Source of the DNA: an uncultured Allomuricauda sp.
GTDB lineage: Bacteria; Bacteroidota; Bacteroidia; Flavobacteriales; Flavobacteriaceae
Assembly: GCF_947501165.1 (NCBI RefSeq)
Contig: NZ_CANMUU010000001.1
Location: 558,001-622,000 of the forward strand
Direction: 5' to 3'
Length of the DNA stretch: 64,000 nt
Shown: piece after piece, positions 17,933-26,590 of the stretch
How the letters are laid out: each line of letters opens with the position of its first letter
Numbering within the stretch: position 1 is the first letter of the stretch
The notes under the pieces: model-generated
Database searches by the model: none
What the model was told of the DNA's origin: nothing
The model's input: only the letters and a program-made list of their open reading frames with translations
Position numbers and translations under genes: made by a program

Positions 17933-18475
17933 ATGTCATCTCCGCAAGAAAGCGATCAAAATAGATTAACCACTTTTTTCAACGAAGAATATCATTCGTT
18001 GAGAGCTTACGTAAGGTCCAGGATTGAAAATTCAACCGAGCGAGATGCTGAGGATGTTGTTCAGGATGTAGCGGTGCGCATATTTTCAAGGCCCGTGGAT
18101 GCAACGCCAATTTCCAACATTACAGGCTTTGTGTACAATGCGGTCAGGAATCGAATAATCGATTTGATGCGGTCCAAGAAAACAAACACCTATACAAGTG
18201 ATGATATGGACCATCGTTGGCAAGAGTTTGCAGAATTGTTCTATGATAAAGCAGACAATTCTTATACACCAGAGCTTGAAAAGGCTTTGCGAGATGCTAT
18301 ACAGAAGCTAAAACCAGAATATAGGGACATTATTATTGCCGTGGACTTTGAAGGTTACACGTATCGGGAGATAACAACGGAAACCAATATTTCTTCAGGC
18401 ACACTTATGTCAAGAAGACATAGGGCCCTGTCCATTCTGGCTAAAATCTTGGAAAAAGAAAAGAATAATTTTTAA
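17933..18475 (+). CDS. ECF-type RNA polymerase sigma factor
   Basis: A 180-aa sigma-70 family protein of the extracytoplasmic-function type. Region 2 is visible as FFNEEYHSLRAYVRSRIEN and DAEDVVQDVAVRIFSRP, with the core-binding and -10 recognition helix RNRIIDLMRSKK. Region 4 includes LKPEYRDIIIAVDFEGYTYREI and the helix-turn-helix SSGTLMSRRHRALS. I chose the ATG at 17933; a TTG five codons upstream is also in frame. The gene is followed after 10 bases by a small membrane protein that may be its partner or anti-sigma factor. No canonical anti-sigma factor with a zinc-binding motif is present. Confidence 0.9.
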   Translation: MSSPQESDQNRLTTFFNEEYHSLRAYVRSRIENSTERDAEDVVQDVAVRIFSRPVDATPISNITGFVYNAVRNRIIDLMRSKKTNTYTSDDMDHRWQEFAELFYDKADNSYTPELEKALRDAIQKLKPEYRDIIIAVDFEGYTYREITTETNISSGTLMSRRHRALSILAKILEKEKNNF

Positions 18476-18485
18476 AAATATTGAA

Positions 18486-18896
18486 ATGGAAGCTGAAACA
18501 AAGTACGAAATGAAAGTCAAAAATTTTGTGACCAAAGGATTCAAGGTATTCTTCATGATACTGATTGGAATTCTGTTTGTCTTTTTAATGGGGTTTGTGG
18601 TTATGTGGCTATGGAATTGGCTAATGCCTACAATATTCGGCCTAACCACAATTGGGTATTGGCAAGCAATAGGCTTGTTGGCCCTGGCAAAAATATTGTT
18701 CGGAATGGGCAACCACTCTTCCAAAGGGAAGGGCATGAAAAAAGAACGAAAGCGTAAAATGGAAGATTGGTGCAAATCCAGAAGATCATTTGCAGATTGG
18801 AAGCATTATGACAGTTTCTGGAAAGAGGAAGGCGAAAAAGCATACAACGCTTATGTTGAGCGAATTGAAAATGAACAGAAAAATGAAGAAGGATAA
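18486..18896 (+). CDS. Two-helix membrane protein linked to the ECF sigma factor
   Basis: A 136-aa protein with two membrane helices (about residues 20-42, MILIGILFVFLMGFVVMWLW, and 55-75, YWQAIGLLALAKILFG), separated by a short Pro-containing turn (MPTIFGL). A highly basic, then mixed-charge cytoplasmic tail follows (KKERKRKMEDW, and SFWKEEGEKAYNAYVER). I know proteins of this shape beside ECF sigma genes, but the family has no established name here. It has no HxxxCxxC zinc motif of typical anti-sigma factors. Ten bases separate it from the sigma gene, so joint expression is likely. A membrane-bound regulator of the sigma factor is a hypothesis. Confidence 0.75.
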   Translation: MEAETKYEMKVKNFVTKGFKVFFMILIGILFVFLMGFVVMWLWNWLMPTIFGLTTIGYWQAIGLLALAKILFGMGNHSSKGKGMKKERKRKMEDWCKSRRSFADWKHYDSFWKEEGEKAYNAYVERIENEQKNEEG

Positions 18897-19029
18897 AAAA
18901 AGTAACATCATTAAAGAGAGATACGGCAGTCGTTCCAGAGCGTTTTTCTGGAATTCAAGATCAAAAAACACAACTCAGTCCAAAAAGGATTTTCTCATTC
19001 GTCATTTTGTAGTTGGTTGGTCTAGATAA
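18883..19029 (+). CDS. Possible small basic protein (uncertain)
   Basis: A 48-aa frame starting at the ATG at 18883, overlapping the end of the sigma-linked membrane protein by 14 bases. It encodes a basic, Ser/Arg-rich peptide (KERYGSRSRAFFWNSRSK). It fills most of the 220-base gap before the TetR gene and is in the right direction to be a third gene of the sigma operon. I see no known family and no ribosome-binding site, so it may be chance. Confidence 0.22.
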   Translation: MKKDKKSNIIKERYGSRSRAFFWNSRSKNTTQSKKDFLIRHFVVGWSR

Positions 19030-19068
19030 AGCAACAAATATCTGGACGTTAAAAAAATGTAAAACTTT

Positions 19069-19108
19069 GGAAACTTTTTTTGTTTTTATAGTTTCCTATT
19101 TACATTTG
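19069..19108 (+). promoter_or_regulatory. Promoter and candidate operator of the TetR-RND operon
   Basis: TTTG (19079-19082), an 18-base spacer, then TACATTTG (19101-19108) match the Bacteroidota consensus. An inverted repeat GGAAACT (19069-19075) and AGTTTCC (19090-19096) with a 14-base spacer overlaps the promoter, as expected for an autoregulating TetR operator. The ATG follows only 10 bases after the -7 element, so the leader is very short. Confidence 0.6.
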
Positions 19109-19117
19109 ACCCCTCAA

Positions 19118-19723
19118 ATGAGAGAAAAAATTTTACATAAGGCGACAGAACTCTTTCTAAATCTAGGATTTAAGAGCGTTACTATGGATGATTTGGCCAA
19201 TGAAATGGGGATATCCAAAAAAACCATATACACCCATTTTGAGAATAAAACCAAATTGGTGGAAGAGACAACGATGGATTTGTTTTGGTTTATCTCAAAT
19301 GGTATCGACGAGATAGTGGCCCTCAAAAAAAACCCAATTAAAGAACTGTACGAGATAAAGCGATTTGCCATGAATCACTTAAAAGGTGAAAAATCTTCAC
19401 CACAATATCAGTTACAGAAATACTATCCAAAACTTCATCATTCACTAAAGAAAAAACAATTTGAAGTGATGCAAGACTGTGTTTTGGACAATATTAAAAG
19501 AGGTGTTGAAATGGGTATTTATCGAGATAACCTAAATGTAGAGTTTGTGGCACGAATTTACTTCAGTGGGGCAATCAGTATAAAAGACAACGATTTGTTC
19601 CCCATGACTATTTTCTCTAACTCCCAGTTAGAGGATGACTTTTTGGAATATCATTTAAGAGGAGTAGTGACTCCCAAAGGAAGAAAAATATTAAACTCAA
19701 TCATCAATTCAAACCAAGAATAA
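19118..19723 (+). CDS. TetR/AcrR family transcriptional regulator
   Basis: A 201-aa regulator. The ATG at 19118 starts MREKILHKATELFLNLGF, the usual opening of the TetR DNA-binding domain, with the recognition helix in MGISKKTIYTHFENK (about residues 33-47). An effector-binding helical domain follows (about 55-200). The longer frame from 19013 is rejected because a promoter lies inside it. It heads the efflux operon: the TolC gene begins at the very next base after its stop. It probably represses its own operon and is released by a pump substrate. Confidence 0.92.
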   Translation: MREKILHKATELFLNLGFKSVTMDDLANEMGISKKTIYTHFENKTKLVEETTMDLFWFISNGIDEIVALKKNPIKELYEIKRFAMNHLKGEKSSPQYQLQKYYPKLHHSLKKKQFEVMQDCVLDNIKRGVEMGIYRDNLNVEFVARIYFSGAISIKDNDLFPMTIFSNSQLEDDFLEYHLRGVVTPKGRKILNSIINSNQE

Positions 19724-21082
19724 ATGCGAACAATCAGTATCAGTCTTATCTTAAGTCTGCCATTGCTTTTATTAAGTCAAGAAAAACCCAATAGCTTTAC
19801 ATTGGATGAAGCCATAGCCTATGCTTTGGAACATAACTATAGCGCCATTAATGCTGACAGGGACATTGTGGACGCTCAAAAACAGAAATGGGAAACCATT
19901 GCGGATGGTCTTCCACAAATTTCAGGTGCTGTTAGCTATCAAAACCAATTGATTCAGCCCATAAACCAGTTTCCCTCAATTCTTGTTCCACCGGAGTTTT
20001 TGCCTCCTGGAGTAGTGCAAGACCCGGATGTTTTTGTTCCCATCATCTTTGGACCACCGCAGACCGCAACAGCTACGGCTACCTTAACGCAACAAATCTT
20101 TGATGGATCATATATAGTTGGAGTACAGGCTACCAAGGCATTTTTGAGTTTTAGTCAGAACAATAAAGAAAAAACCTCCTTGGACGTTAGAAAGTCAGTA
20201 GTAGAAGCCTATGGCAATGTGCTTTTGGCCCAAGAGAGTGTACTGATTTCGGAGCGAAACAAGGCAACTCTGGAAAAGAACTTATATGAAACCAAGCGTA
20301 TTTATGAAAACGGTTTGGGAGACGAAGAAAGTGTTGACCAACTCCAAATTACCCTGTCTTCTGTGGATAATCAGCTTAAAAATGCAAAAAGATTGGAAAA
20401 AATCACACTGCAAATGCTCAATCTGATGATGGGACTGCCCATAGCAAATCCAACAGAGCTTTCAGAAAGTTTGGAAGATTTGACTCAAAAACAGATTACG
20501 CCAACCATTTTGGATACAGAGTTCAATATTGAAAACAACGTGGACTATAAGCTAGCCCTTAATTTGAACGAGCAACGGTATTACGAATTGAAGTTGGCCA
20601 AAAGTAGAGCTCTTCCAACCCTTAATGCCTTTGTAAACTACGGTGCAAATTCCTTTAGTGATAGTTTTAACTTTTTGGACCGAGGACAACAGTGGTTTGA
20701 AACTTCTATACTTGGTTTCGACCTCAGCATCCCAATCTTCAGTTCATTAAAAAGAAGTGCGAGCACCCAACGCGCCAAAATTGCATTTGAAAAGGCAAAA
20801 ACTCAATTAACAGAGGCCGAAGAACAAATTAGGCTTCAACTGGAAAGTGCCAAAAGTGATTATATCCTAGCGATAGAGGAATATGATACCTCCAAGGACA
20901 ATCTAAAGCTGGCCGAACGTATTGAAAATAAAAACCAGATAAAGTATACTGAAGGTCTAGCAACCAGTTTTGAGCTGAGACAAGCCCAAACACAGTTGTA
21001 TTCTACCCAGCAGGAGTTTTTACAATCCATGGTAGATGTAATCAATAGTAAAACCGAATTGGAAACCATAATTAATCAATAA
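19724..21082 (+). CDS. TolC family outer-membrane efflux protein
   Basis: A 452-aa outer-membrane channel of a tripartite efflux pump. A signal peptide (about residues 1-19, ISLILSLPLLLLSQ) precedes two repeats of long coiled-coil helices (for example SAKSDYILAIEEYDTSKDNL near 390 and the equivalent in the first half) that build the periplasmic tunnel. A Pro-rich insertion (about 85-110, PSILVPPEFLPPG) probably belongs to an extracellular loop. The gene starts immediately after the TetR stop and is followed after 23 bases by the adaptor gene, the standard TetR-TolC-adaptor-pump order seen in flavobacteria. Confidence 0.93.
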   Translation: MRTISISLILSLPLLLLSQEKPNSFTLDEAIAYALEHNYSAINADRDIVDAQKQKWETIADGLPQISGAVSYQNQLIQPINQFPSILVPPEFLPPGVVQDPDVFVPIIFGPPQTATATATLTQQIFDGSYIVGVQATKAFLSFSQNNKEKTSLDVRKSVVEAYGNVLLAQESVLISERNKATLEKNLYETKRIYENGLGDEESVDQLQITLSSVDNQLKNAKRLEKITLQMLNLMMGLPIANPTELSESLEDLTQKQITPTILDTEFNIENNVDYKLALNLNEQRYYELKLAKSRALPTLNAFVNYGANSFSDSFNFLDRGQQWFETSILGFDLSIPIFSSLKRSASTQRAKIAFEKAKTQLTEAEEQIRLQLESAKSDYILAIEEYDTSKDNLKLAERIENKNQIKYTEGLATSFELRQAQTQLYSTQQEFLQSMVDVINSKTELETIINQ

Positions 21083-21105
21083 TCAAAGAACAAAACCATA
21101 CAATC

Positions 21106-22281
21106 ATGAAAAGAATATCCCTATTAGTTCTTGCAGCAATCACCCTCTATTCATGTGGCGGTGGTAGCGGAGCAGATTTACAAACTGTACTTGATGGCAA
21201 GGATTTAGCCGCCATTCGCGAAAAAAGAAACGAAATTGCCTCTCAGCAAAAAGAATTGGAAATGGACATCTACAAGCTGGATTCTGTGATTGCCATCTTG
21301 GACGATAGCGCAAAACTGCCGTTGGTAACTACAATTGAAGCTAAAACCGAAAACTTTGACCACTATCTTGAGCTTCAAGGTGATGTTACAACCAAACAGA
21401 ATGTTCTCATCTATCCTGAAATTGCAGGCACCTTGTTTAAGGTGTACGTCAAAGAAGGACAGAAAGTTTCCAAGGGACAGTTGTTGGCCTCGATTGATGA
21501 TGGCGGACTCTCAAGTCAGTTGGCTCAAATGAAAACTCAAGCAGCTTTGGCTAAAACTACATTTGACCGTCAAAAAAGACTTTGGGAACAAAATATAGGT
21601 TCTGAAATTCAATACTTAGAAGCCAAAACAGCTTATGAATCTCAAGAAAGTGCTGTAAGCCAAATGCAAAGTCAAGTGGCTAAATCATCGATAAGAGCTC
21701 CTTTCTCGGGAATTATTGATGATGTAATCAAAGACCAAGGTACCGTGGTGAGTCCAGGGCCTGGTTCTGAGGTTTTCAGAATTGTGAACCTTTCTAACAT
21801 GTACATAGAAGTAGACGTTCCAGAAAGCCATTTGCCCAATGTTACCCCTGGAAAGAACGTTCAAGTATACTTTCCAGTTACTGGTGATAGTGTCACTACC
21901 AAAGTAAGGCAGACGGGTAATTTTATCAATCCCGGCAACCGTTCGTTTACGGCAGAGATTCCAGTACCAAGTCATAATGGCAAGATAAAGCCCAACCTTA
22001 CGGCCAAAGTGATGATAAACGATTATACCAATGAGTCCGCTATATTGATTCCACAAAGCATTGTTTCAGAAAATGCCGAAGGTGAGCAGTACGTATATCT
22101 AGTAGGCTCTGATTCCACTTCTTCGGATGCCATCGCCAAGAAAGCGGTTATCAAAACTGGAAAAACGCAAGGTGATTTGGTCGAGGTGATATCAGGCATT
22201 GAAAATGGAGACGGTGTCATTGATGAAGGTGCACGAAGTGTAAAGGATGGGCAAAAAGTAAAAATTCTAACTGTAGAATAG
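21106..22281 (+). CDS. RND efflux periplasmic adaptor (membrane fusion lipoprotein)
   Basis: A 391-aa adaptor that links pump and outer-membrane channel. The N-terminus ISLLVLAAITLYSC is a lipoprotein signal with Cys17 as the lipidated residue. A helical stretch (about 35-65, EIASQQKELEMDIYKLD) is followed by the lipoyl-like half motif (GTLFKVYVKEGQKVSKGQLLA, about 107-127), the coiled-coil hairpin (about 135-190) and the second lipoyl half (SSIRAPFSGIIDDVIKDQG). A beta-barrel and a membrane-proximal domain finish the protein. It sits between the TolC and permease genes with 23- and 15-base gaps. Confidence 0.94.
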   Translation: MKRISLLVLAAITLYSCGGGSGADLQTVLDGKDLAAIREKRNEIASQQKELEMDIYKLDSVIAILDDSAKLPLVTTIEAKTENFDHYLELQGDVTTKQNVLIYPEIAGTLFKVYVKEGQKVSKGQLLASIDDGGLSSQLAQMKTQAALAKTTFDRQKRLWEQNIGSEIQYLEAKTAYESQESAVSQMQSQVAKSSIRAPFSGIIDDVIKDQGTVVSPGPGSEVFRIVNLSNMYIEVDVPESHLPNVTPGKNVQVYFPVTGDSVTTKVRQTGNFINPGNRSFTAEIPVPSHNGKIKPNLTAKVMINDYTNESAILIPQSIVSENAEGEQYVYLVGSDSTSSDAIAKKAVIKTGKTQGDLVEVISGIENGDGVIDEGARSVKDGQKVKILTVE

Positions 22282-22296
22282 TCAAAACATAGCATT

Positions 22297-25200
22297 ATGG
22301 ACGAGAAAAAGAAAAAAGTAAATAAGGAGTTTCGACTGGCTTCATGGGCTATTGACAATAAAACGACCATGTATGTTTTGATTGCCGTAATCTTATTTTT
22401 AGGAGGTTCGGCCTACTTCAGCATGCCACGTGAGAATTTCCCAGAAATCAAGGAAACAAAAATCTATATTAGTTCGCTATATCCAGGAAACACGGCCGAG
22501 GATATTGAAAAGCTGATTACCGACCCTTTGGAGGATGAATTGAAAACGGTGAGTAACGTCATCGAAATAACTTCTACCTCTCAAGAGGATTATTCCATGA
22601 TCATTGTGGAGTTCGATGAGAGCATTTCCGTTGAAGCTGCCAAGCAAAAGGTTAAAGATGAAGTAGATTCACAAACGGCCGGTGAAGATTGGCCCACTTT
22701 TAACGGTGCCAAAGTAGAGCCAACCGTTTTTGATTTAAGCATGTCTGAGGAGATACCAATCCTCAACATCAATATCTCAGGGGATTATCCCGTAGAAAAA
22801 CTAAAAGAATATGGGGAATATCTGGAGGATGAGATTGAAAGCCTACAGGAAATCAAACAAGTAGATATTCGAGGTGCTCAAGAAAAAGAGGTCGAGGTTG
22901 CTGTTGATATCTATAAAATGATGGCCGCCAAAGTCAGTTTTGACGATGTCATCAACACCATCAGTAGGGAAAACATGACCACTTCAGCAGGAAATCTGAT
23001 TAGCAGTGGACAGCGCAGGACCATTCGTATTGTTGGGGAGATTGATGAGCCCAGTGAGCTCGAAAACTTTGTGGTAAAATCTGAAAACAATGAACCTATT
23101 TATTTGAAGGATATTGCCAAGGTCTCTTTCAAAGAGGAGGACAAGACCACCTACGCCAGAGAATTTGGTCATCCTGTAGTAATGCTGGATGTTAAAAAAC
23201 GAGCTGGTAAAAACATGGTGGCCGCGGCGGAACAGATTCAGGTTATGGTTAAAGATGCCAGAGCGAATGTCTTCCCTCAAGACTTGGAAGTGACCATTGC
23301 GAACGACCAATCCGCAAAAACTATTGGACAGGTGGATGACTTAGTGAACAATATCATCTTCGGAATTATTCTAGTGGTCACGGTATTGATGTTCTTTTTA
23401 GGGTTCAAAAATGCCTTGTTCGTAGGTTTCGCTATCCCTATGTCCATGTTCATGTCCCTCATGATTTTGAGCACTTTGGGTTATACCATGAACACCATGA
23501 TTCTTTTCGGTCTCATTATGGGCTTAGGTATGTTGGTAGATAATGGTATTGTGGTGGTTGAGAACGTATATCGTTTAATGGACCAAGAAGGCATGTCAAG
23601 GATTGAGGCAGCTAAAAAGGGAATTGGTGAAATAGCTTTTCCTATCATCATATCCACATTGACAACCGTCGCGGCATTTGTTCCCCTAGGTCTATGGCCA
23701 GGAGTAATGGGTCAATTTATGATCTACTTCCCGGTAACACTTTCAGTAGTTCTGGGTTCATCCTTGTTCGTTGCCATTTTCTTTAACTCCGTTCTCGTAT
23801 CTCGCTACATGACTACAGAAGACAAGGATATGCCATTGAAGCAGATTATACGAATAACAGCAATAGTTGGTGGAATCGGGTTGCTTATTATGATTGTGGG
23901 TGGTAGTTATAGAGCCTTGGGAACCCTAATGGTTTTGACCTCCATTCTGCTTTGGATATATCGTTTGTTCCTAAGAAATTGGGCAAACGGATTTCAAAAC
24001 AAGATTCTCCCAAGATGGGAAAAGTTCTATGAAAAAACACTACGTAGAGCATTGGCTGGAAGAAGACCCATCTTTATTGCCATAGGAACTTTTGTTTTGT
24101 TGTTCTTGGCATTTATGGGCTTCGGGGCATCTGTTGGAAGTCAGCGTACAAAAGTTGAGTTTTTCCCGGACAATACACCTAATCAGATTATTGTCTATAT
24201 AGAATATCCTGAAGGGACCGATATTAAAAAGACCGATGCCATTACCAAAGATGTTGAAAAGAGAGTGTATGACATCATCAACGAAGAAGCCTATCTAAAT
24301 GGTGATTTCAATTTCTTAACTGAAAGTGCAGTGTCGCAGGTAGGTGAAGGAGCTGGAAATCCTCAAACCGATGGGGGTTCGGCTGCTGAAATGCCACACC
24401 GTGGAAAAATTACCGCCACCATGCGGGAATATAAATTTAGAGAAGGGGCAGACAGCAATGATTTGTTGAAAAAAGTACAGGAAGCTCTTAAAGATATTTA
24501 CCCTGGTGTTGCCATCTCTGTGGAAAAGGATGCTGTTGGCCCTCCTGCTGGTTACCCCATCAATATAGAATTGGAGGGAGATGACTATTCCGAATTGATT
24601 GTTTCCGCTGAAAAGATGAGGAACTATATCAACTCAAAAAACATTCCAGGTATTGATGAACTCAAGATTGATGTGAACAAATCCAAACCCTCCATGCTTG
24701 TTGCCGTAGATCGCAAAAAAGCCGGAGAATTGGGTGTGGCTACAGGCCAGGTAGGTCAGCAACTTCGAAATTCAATTTTTGGAGCTAAGGCCGGTATCTA
24801 TAAAGAAGATGGAGAAGATTATGACATCTATGTAAGATTCAATGAAGAGAACAGATACAATACCAGTGCCCTGTTTAATCAAAGAATCACCTTCAAAGAC
24901 CAAAATTCAGGGCAAACCAAAGAAGTTCCTGTTTCGGCAGTGGCCAAACAAGTGAACAGTTCAGGTTTTAGTGCCATTAAACATAGAGACGTAAAACGTG
25001 TGGTCACCGTTTACTCGGCTCTAGCTCCTGGATATACAGATGCTGGTGCCATTGTCAGTAAAATTCAAGATGAAATGGAAAGCTTTACCGATCTTCCTTC
25101 AAACATTAAGGTGGATTACACGGGACAAATTGAAGAACAGAACAAGCAAATGGCATTCTTGATGGGTGCGTTTTTTACGGGTCTTGGTTTGATTTTCTTT

Positions 25201-25806
25201 ATCCTGATTTTCCAGTTTAACTCCATTTCCAAACCTGGTATCATTATGCTGGCCATATTCTTGAGTCTGATAGGGGTTTTTGGAGGCATAGTTGCTACTG
25301 GAAGTGCATTCGTTATTATGATGACCATGATGGGAATCATTTCTTTGGCGGGTATTGTGGTGAACAATGGGGTGGTGTTGTTGGATTATACCCAACTTTT
25401 GATAGATCGTAAAAAAGTGGAATTGGAATTGGATGAAGACGATTTGTTGGAACCAAATGATTTTATGGAGGCCGTTGTCAAAGGAGGTAAAGCTAGGCTT
25501 CGCCCAGTTTTATTGACGGCTATTACCACCATTTTGGGGCTTATCCCATTGGCTACAGGATTCAACATCAATTTCTTTACACTGTTTAGTGAGTTTAATC
25601 CCAACATTTACTTTGGTGGAGATAACGTAATCTTTTGGGGACCCCTGGCTTGGACCGTAATTTACGGACTGTTTGTAGCCACCTTCCTTACGCTTATTGT
25701 TGTACCAATCTTGTTCAGCATAGTGTATCGCGTTAAGGTTCGCATTAGAAAAAATAGGGTAAAGAAGGAAGAAACCAAAAAAGAGGTATTGGATATAGCA
25801 GCATAA
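22297..25806 (+). CDS. RND superfamily efflux permease
   Basis: A 1169-aa inner-membrane pump of the AcrB/MMPL superfamily with twelve expected membrane helices and two large periplasmic loops. Helix 1 (about 27-45) follows a short basic N-terminus. Helix 4 carries GMLVDNGIVVVEN, with Asp415 and Asn416 at the place of the AcrB Asp407-Asp408 pair. Helix 10 has GIVVNNGVVLLDY, with Asn1023 where AcrB has Lys940. The protein is longer than AcrB (1049), mainly through an insertion after helix 6 and a charged C-terminal tail. Substrates are unknown. A strong terminator follows 19 bases after the stop, ending the operon. Confidence 0.94.
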   Translation: MDEKKKKVNKEFRLASWAIDNKTTMYVLIAVILFLGGSAYFSMPRENFPEIKETKIYISSLYPGNTAEDIEKLITDPLEDELKTVSNVIEITSTSQEDYSMIIVEFDESISVEAAKQKVKDEVDSQTAGEDWPTFNGAKVEPTVFDLSMSEEIPILNINISGDYPVEKLKEYGEYLEDEIESLQEIKQVDIRGAQEKEVEVAVDIYKMMAAKVSFDDVINTISRENMTTSAGNLISSGQRRTIRIVGEIDEPSELENFVVKSENNEPIYLKDIAKVSFKEEDKTTYAREFGHPVVMLDVKKRAGKNMVAAAEQIQVMVKDARANVFPQDLEVTIANDQSAKTIGQVDDLVNNIIFGIILVVTVLMFFLGFKNALFVGFAIPMSMFMSLMILSTLGYTMNTMILFGLIMGLGMLVDNGIVVVENVYRLMDQEGMSRIEAAKKGIGEIAFPIIISTLTTVAAFVPLGLWPGVMGQFMIYFPVTLSVVLGSSLFVAIFFNSVLVSRYMTTEDKDMPLKQIIRITAIVGGIGLLIMIVGGSYRALGTLMVLTSILLWIYRLFLRNWANGFQNKILPRWEKFYEKTLRRALAGRRPIFIAIGTFVLLFLAFMGFGASVGSQRTKVEFFPDNTPNQIIVYIEYPEGTDIKKTDAITKDVEKRVYDIINEEAYLNGDFNFLTESAVSQVGEGAGNPQTDGGSAAEMPHRGKITATMREYKFREGADSNDLLKKVQEALKDIYPGVAISVEKDAVGPPAGYPINIELEGDDYSELIVSAEKMRNYINSKNIPGIDELKIDVNKSKPSMLVAVDRKKAGELGVATGQVGQQLRNSIFGAKAGIYKEDGEDYDIYVRFNEENRYNTSALFNQRITFKDQNSGQTKEVPVSAVAKQVNSSGFSAIKHRDVKRVVTVYSALAPGYTDAGAIVSKIQDEMESFTDLPSNIKVDYTGQIEEQNKQMAFLMGAFFTGLGLIFFILIFQFNSISKPGIIMLAIFLSLIGVFGGIVATGSAFVIMMTMMGIISLAGIVVNNGVVLLDYTQLLIDRKKVELELDEDDLLEPNDFMEAVVKGGKARLRPVLLTAITTILGLIPLATGFNINFFTLFSEFNPNIYFGGDNVIFWGPLAWTVIYGLFVATFLTLIVVPILFSIVYRVKVRIRKNRVKKEETKKEVLDIAA

Positions 25807-25825
25807 AAGTAGGATGTCCTAAAAC

Positions 25826-25858
25826 AAAAAAAGCCCGGCCAATTGGCCGGGCTTTTTT
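25826..25858. terminator. Bidirectional rho-independent terminator
   Basis: A fully palindromic hairpin: AAGCCCGGCC (25831-25840), loop AATT, GGCCGGGCTT (25845-25854), flanked by an A-run on the left and a T-run on the right. It ends the RND operon on the plus strand and the MORN-type gene on the minus strand. Confidence 0.93.
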
Positions 25859-25871
25859 ACAACAGATTAAG

Positions 25872-26222
25872 TTATAAGTCTACTGAAACAATTTCTGACT
25901 TGTTCCAGTTTTTTACACTAACAATACGATTGTCCGCATAATCAACCTCCTTTAAAATCTCTCCTTTCCAAAAGAACCATTTACCAGTTCTTTTTCCTTC
26001 TTCGTACTTACCAGAAGCGATTTTCTGTCCGTTATCGGTATACATAAACCATTGTCCATGCAACTTACCTTTCATCATATAGCCCGTTTGAGCTATATTA
26101 CCATTTTCGTGAAAATATGTAGCCTTAACCAATTTCCCCACTTTTTCCAAAGTCGGTTCTGTGCTTTGGGAGTACATACAGACCGAAAACACCATCATTA
26201 AGAGTAATATTGATTGCTTCAT
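25872..26222 (-). CDS. Secreted MORN-repeat protein (YwqK-like)
   Basis: A 116-aa protein with a signal peptide (MKQSILLLMMVFSVCMYSQS) and three MORN-like repeats of about 22 residues: YFHENGNIAQTGYMMKGKLH, WFMYTDNGQKIASGKYEEGK and the third starting WFFWKGEILKEVDY. Such short 'toxin-antitoxin YwqK family' proteins are widespread in Bacteroidota; despite the database name they are secreted structural proteins of unknown role, and no toxin gene is nearby. It is monocistronic and ends at the shared palindromic terminator. Confidence 0.82.
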   Translation of the reverse strand: MKQSILLLMMVFSVCMYSQSTEPTLEKVGKLVKATYFHENGNIAQTGYMMKGKLHGQWFMYTDNGQKIASGKYEEGKRTGKWFFWKGEILKEVDYADNRIVSVKNWNKSEIVSVDL

Positions 26223-26590
26223 CTATATGGGTTTTAAATTCTTTTCAAGGATTATAACGGTATAAAAGTAATTATTATTTTACATTAAATACACTTTTGA
26301 GTAACATTTTATTTACATTAAATTAACTTTGAACACATAATTAATTGTTTTTCAAATATTTATGTTTTCATTTTTTTAAACATTAGCTAACAATTAAACG
26401 AAGCTTTTGTCCATAGGTCTTGATAATTCATATGTAAAATTTACGTTAATCCATGGTTTATTAATTGTTTATGTCCGGCTTAAAGAATTTGTTGTCCTTT
26501 TTTTTGCCCTGTATATAATCCAATATAAAATCTGTTCAACTGGTAGTAAATCACACCATTCCTTTTAAATTTGCCGTTCATTCTCAGATT
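26223..26590. other. Intergenic region before aspS (no gene seen)
   Basis: This 368-base, very AT-rich gap separates the MORN-type gene from aspS. It contains two copies of TTTACATTAAAT (26279-26290 and 26312-26323) and two of ATTAATTGTTT. A -7 element for aspS lies near its right end. I find no reading frame or RNA gene that I can support. Confidence 0.6.
26566..26573 (+). promoter_or_regulatory. -7 promoter element of aspS
   Basis: TAAATTTG matches TAnnTTTG exactly and lies 17 bases before the aspS ATG. No convincing TTTG -33 element is found at the usual spacing, so the promoter call rests on the -7 box. Confidence 0.45.

Noticed and set aside
25872-26222. YwqK-like gene as the antitoxin of a toxin-antitoxin system
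   Set aside because: The protein has a signal peptide and MORN repeats, and no toxin gene is adjacent; the family name is misleading.
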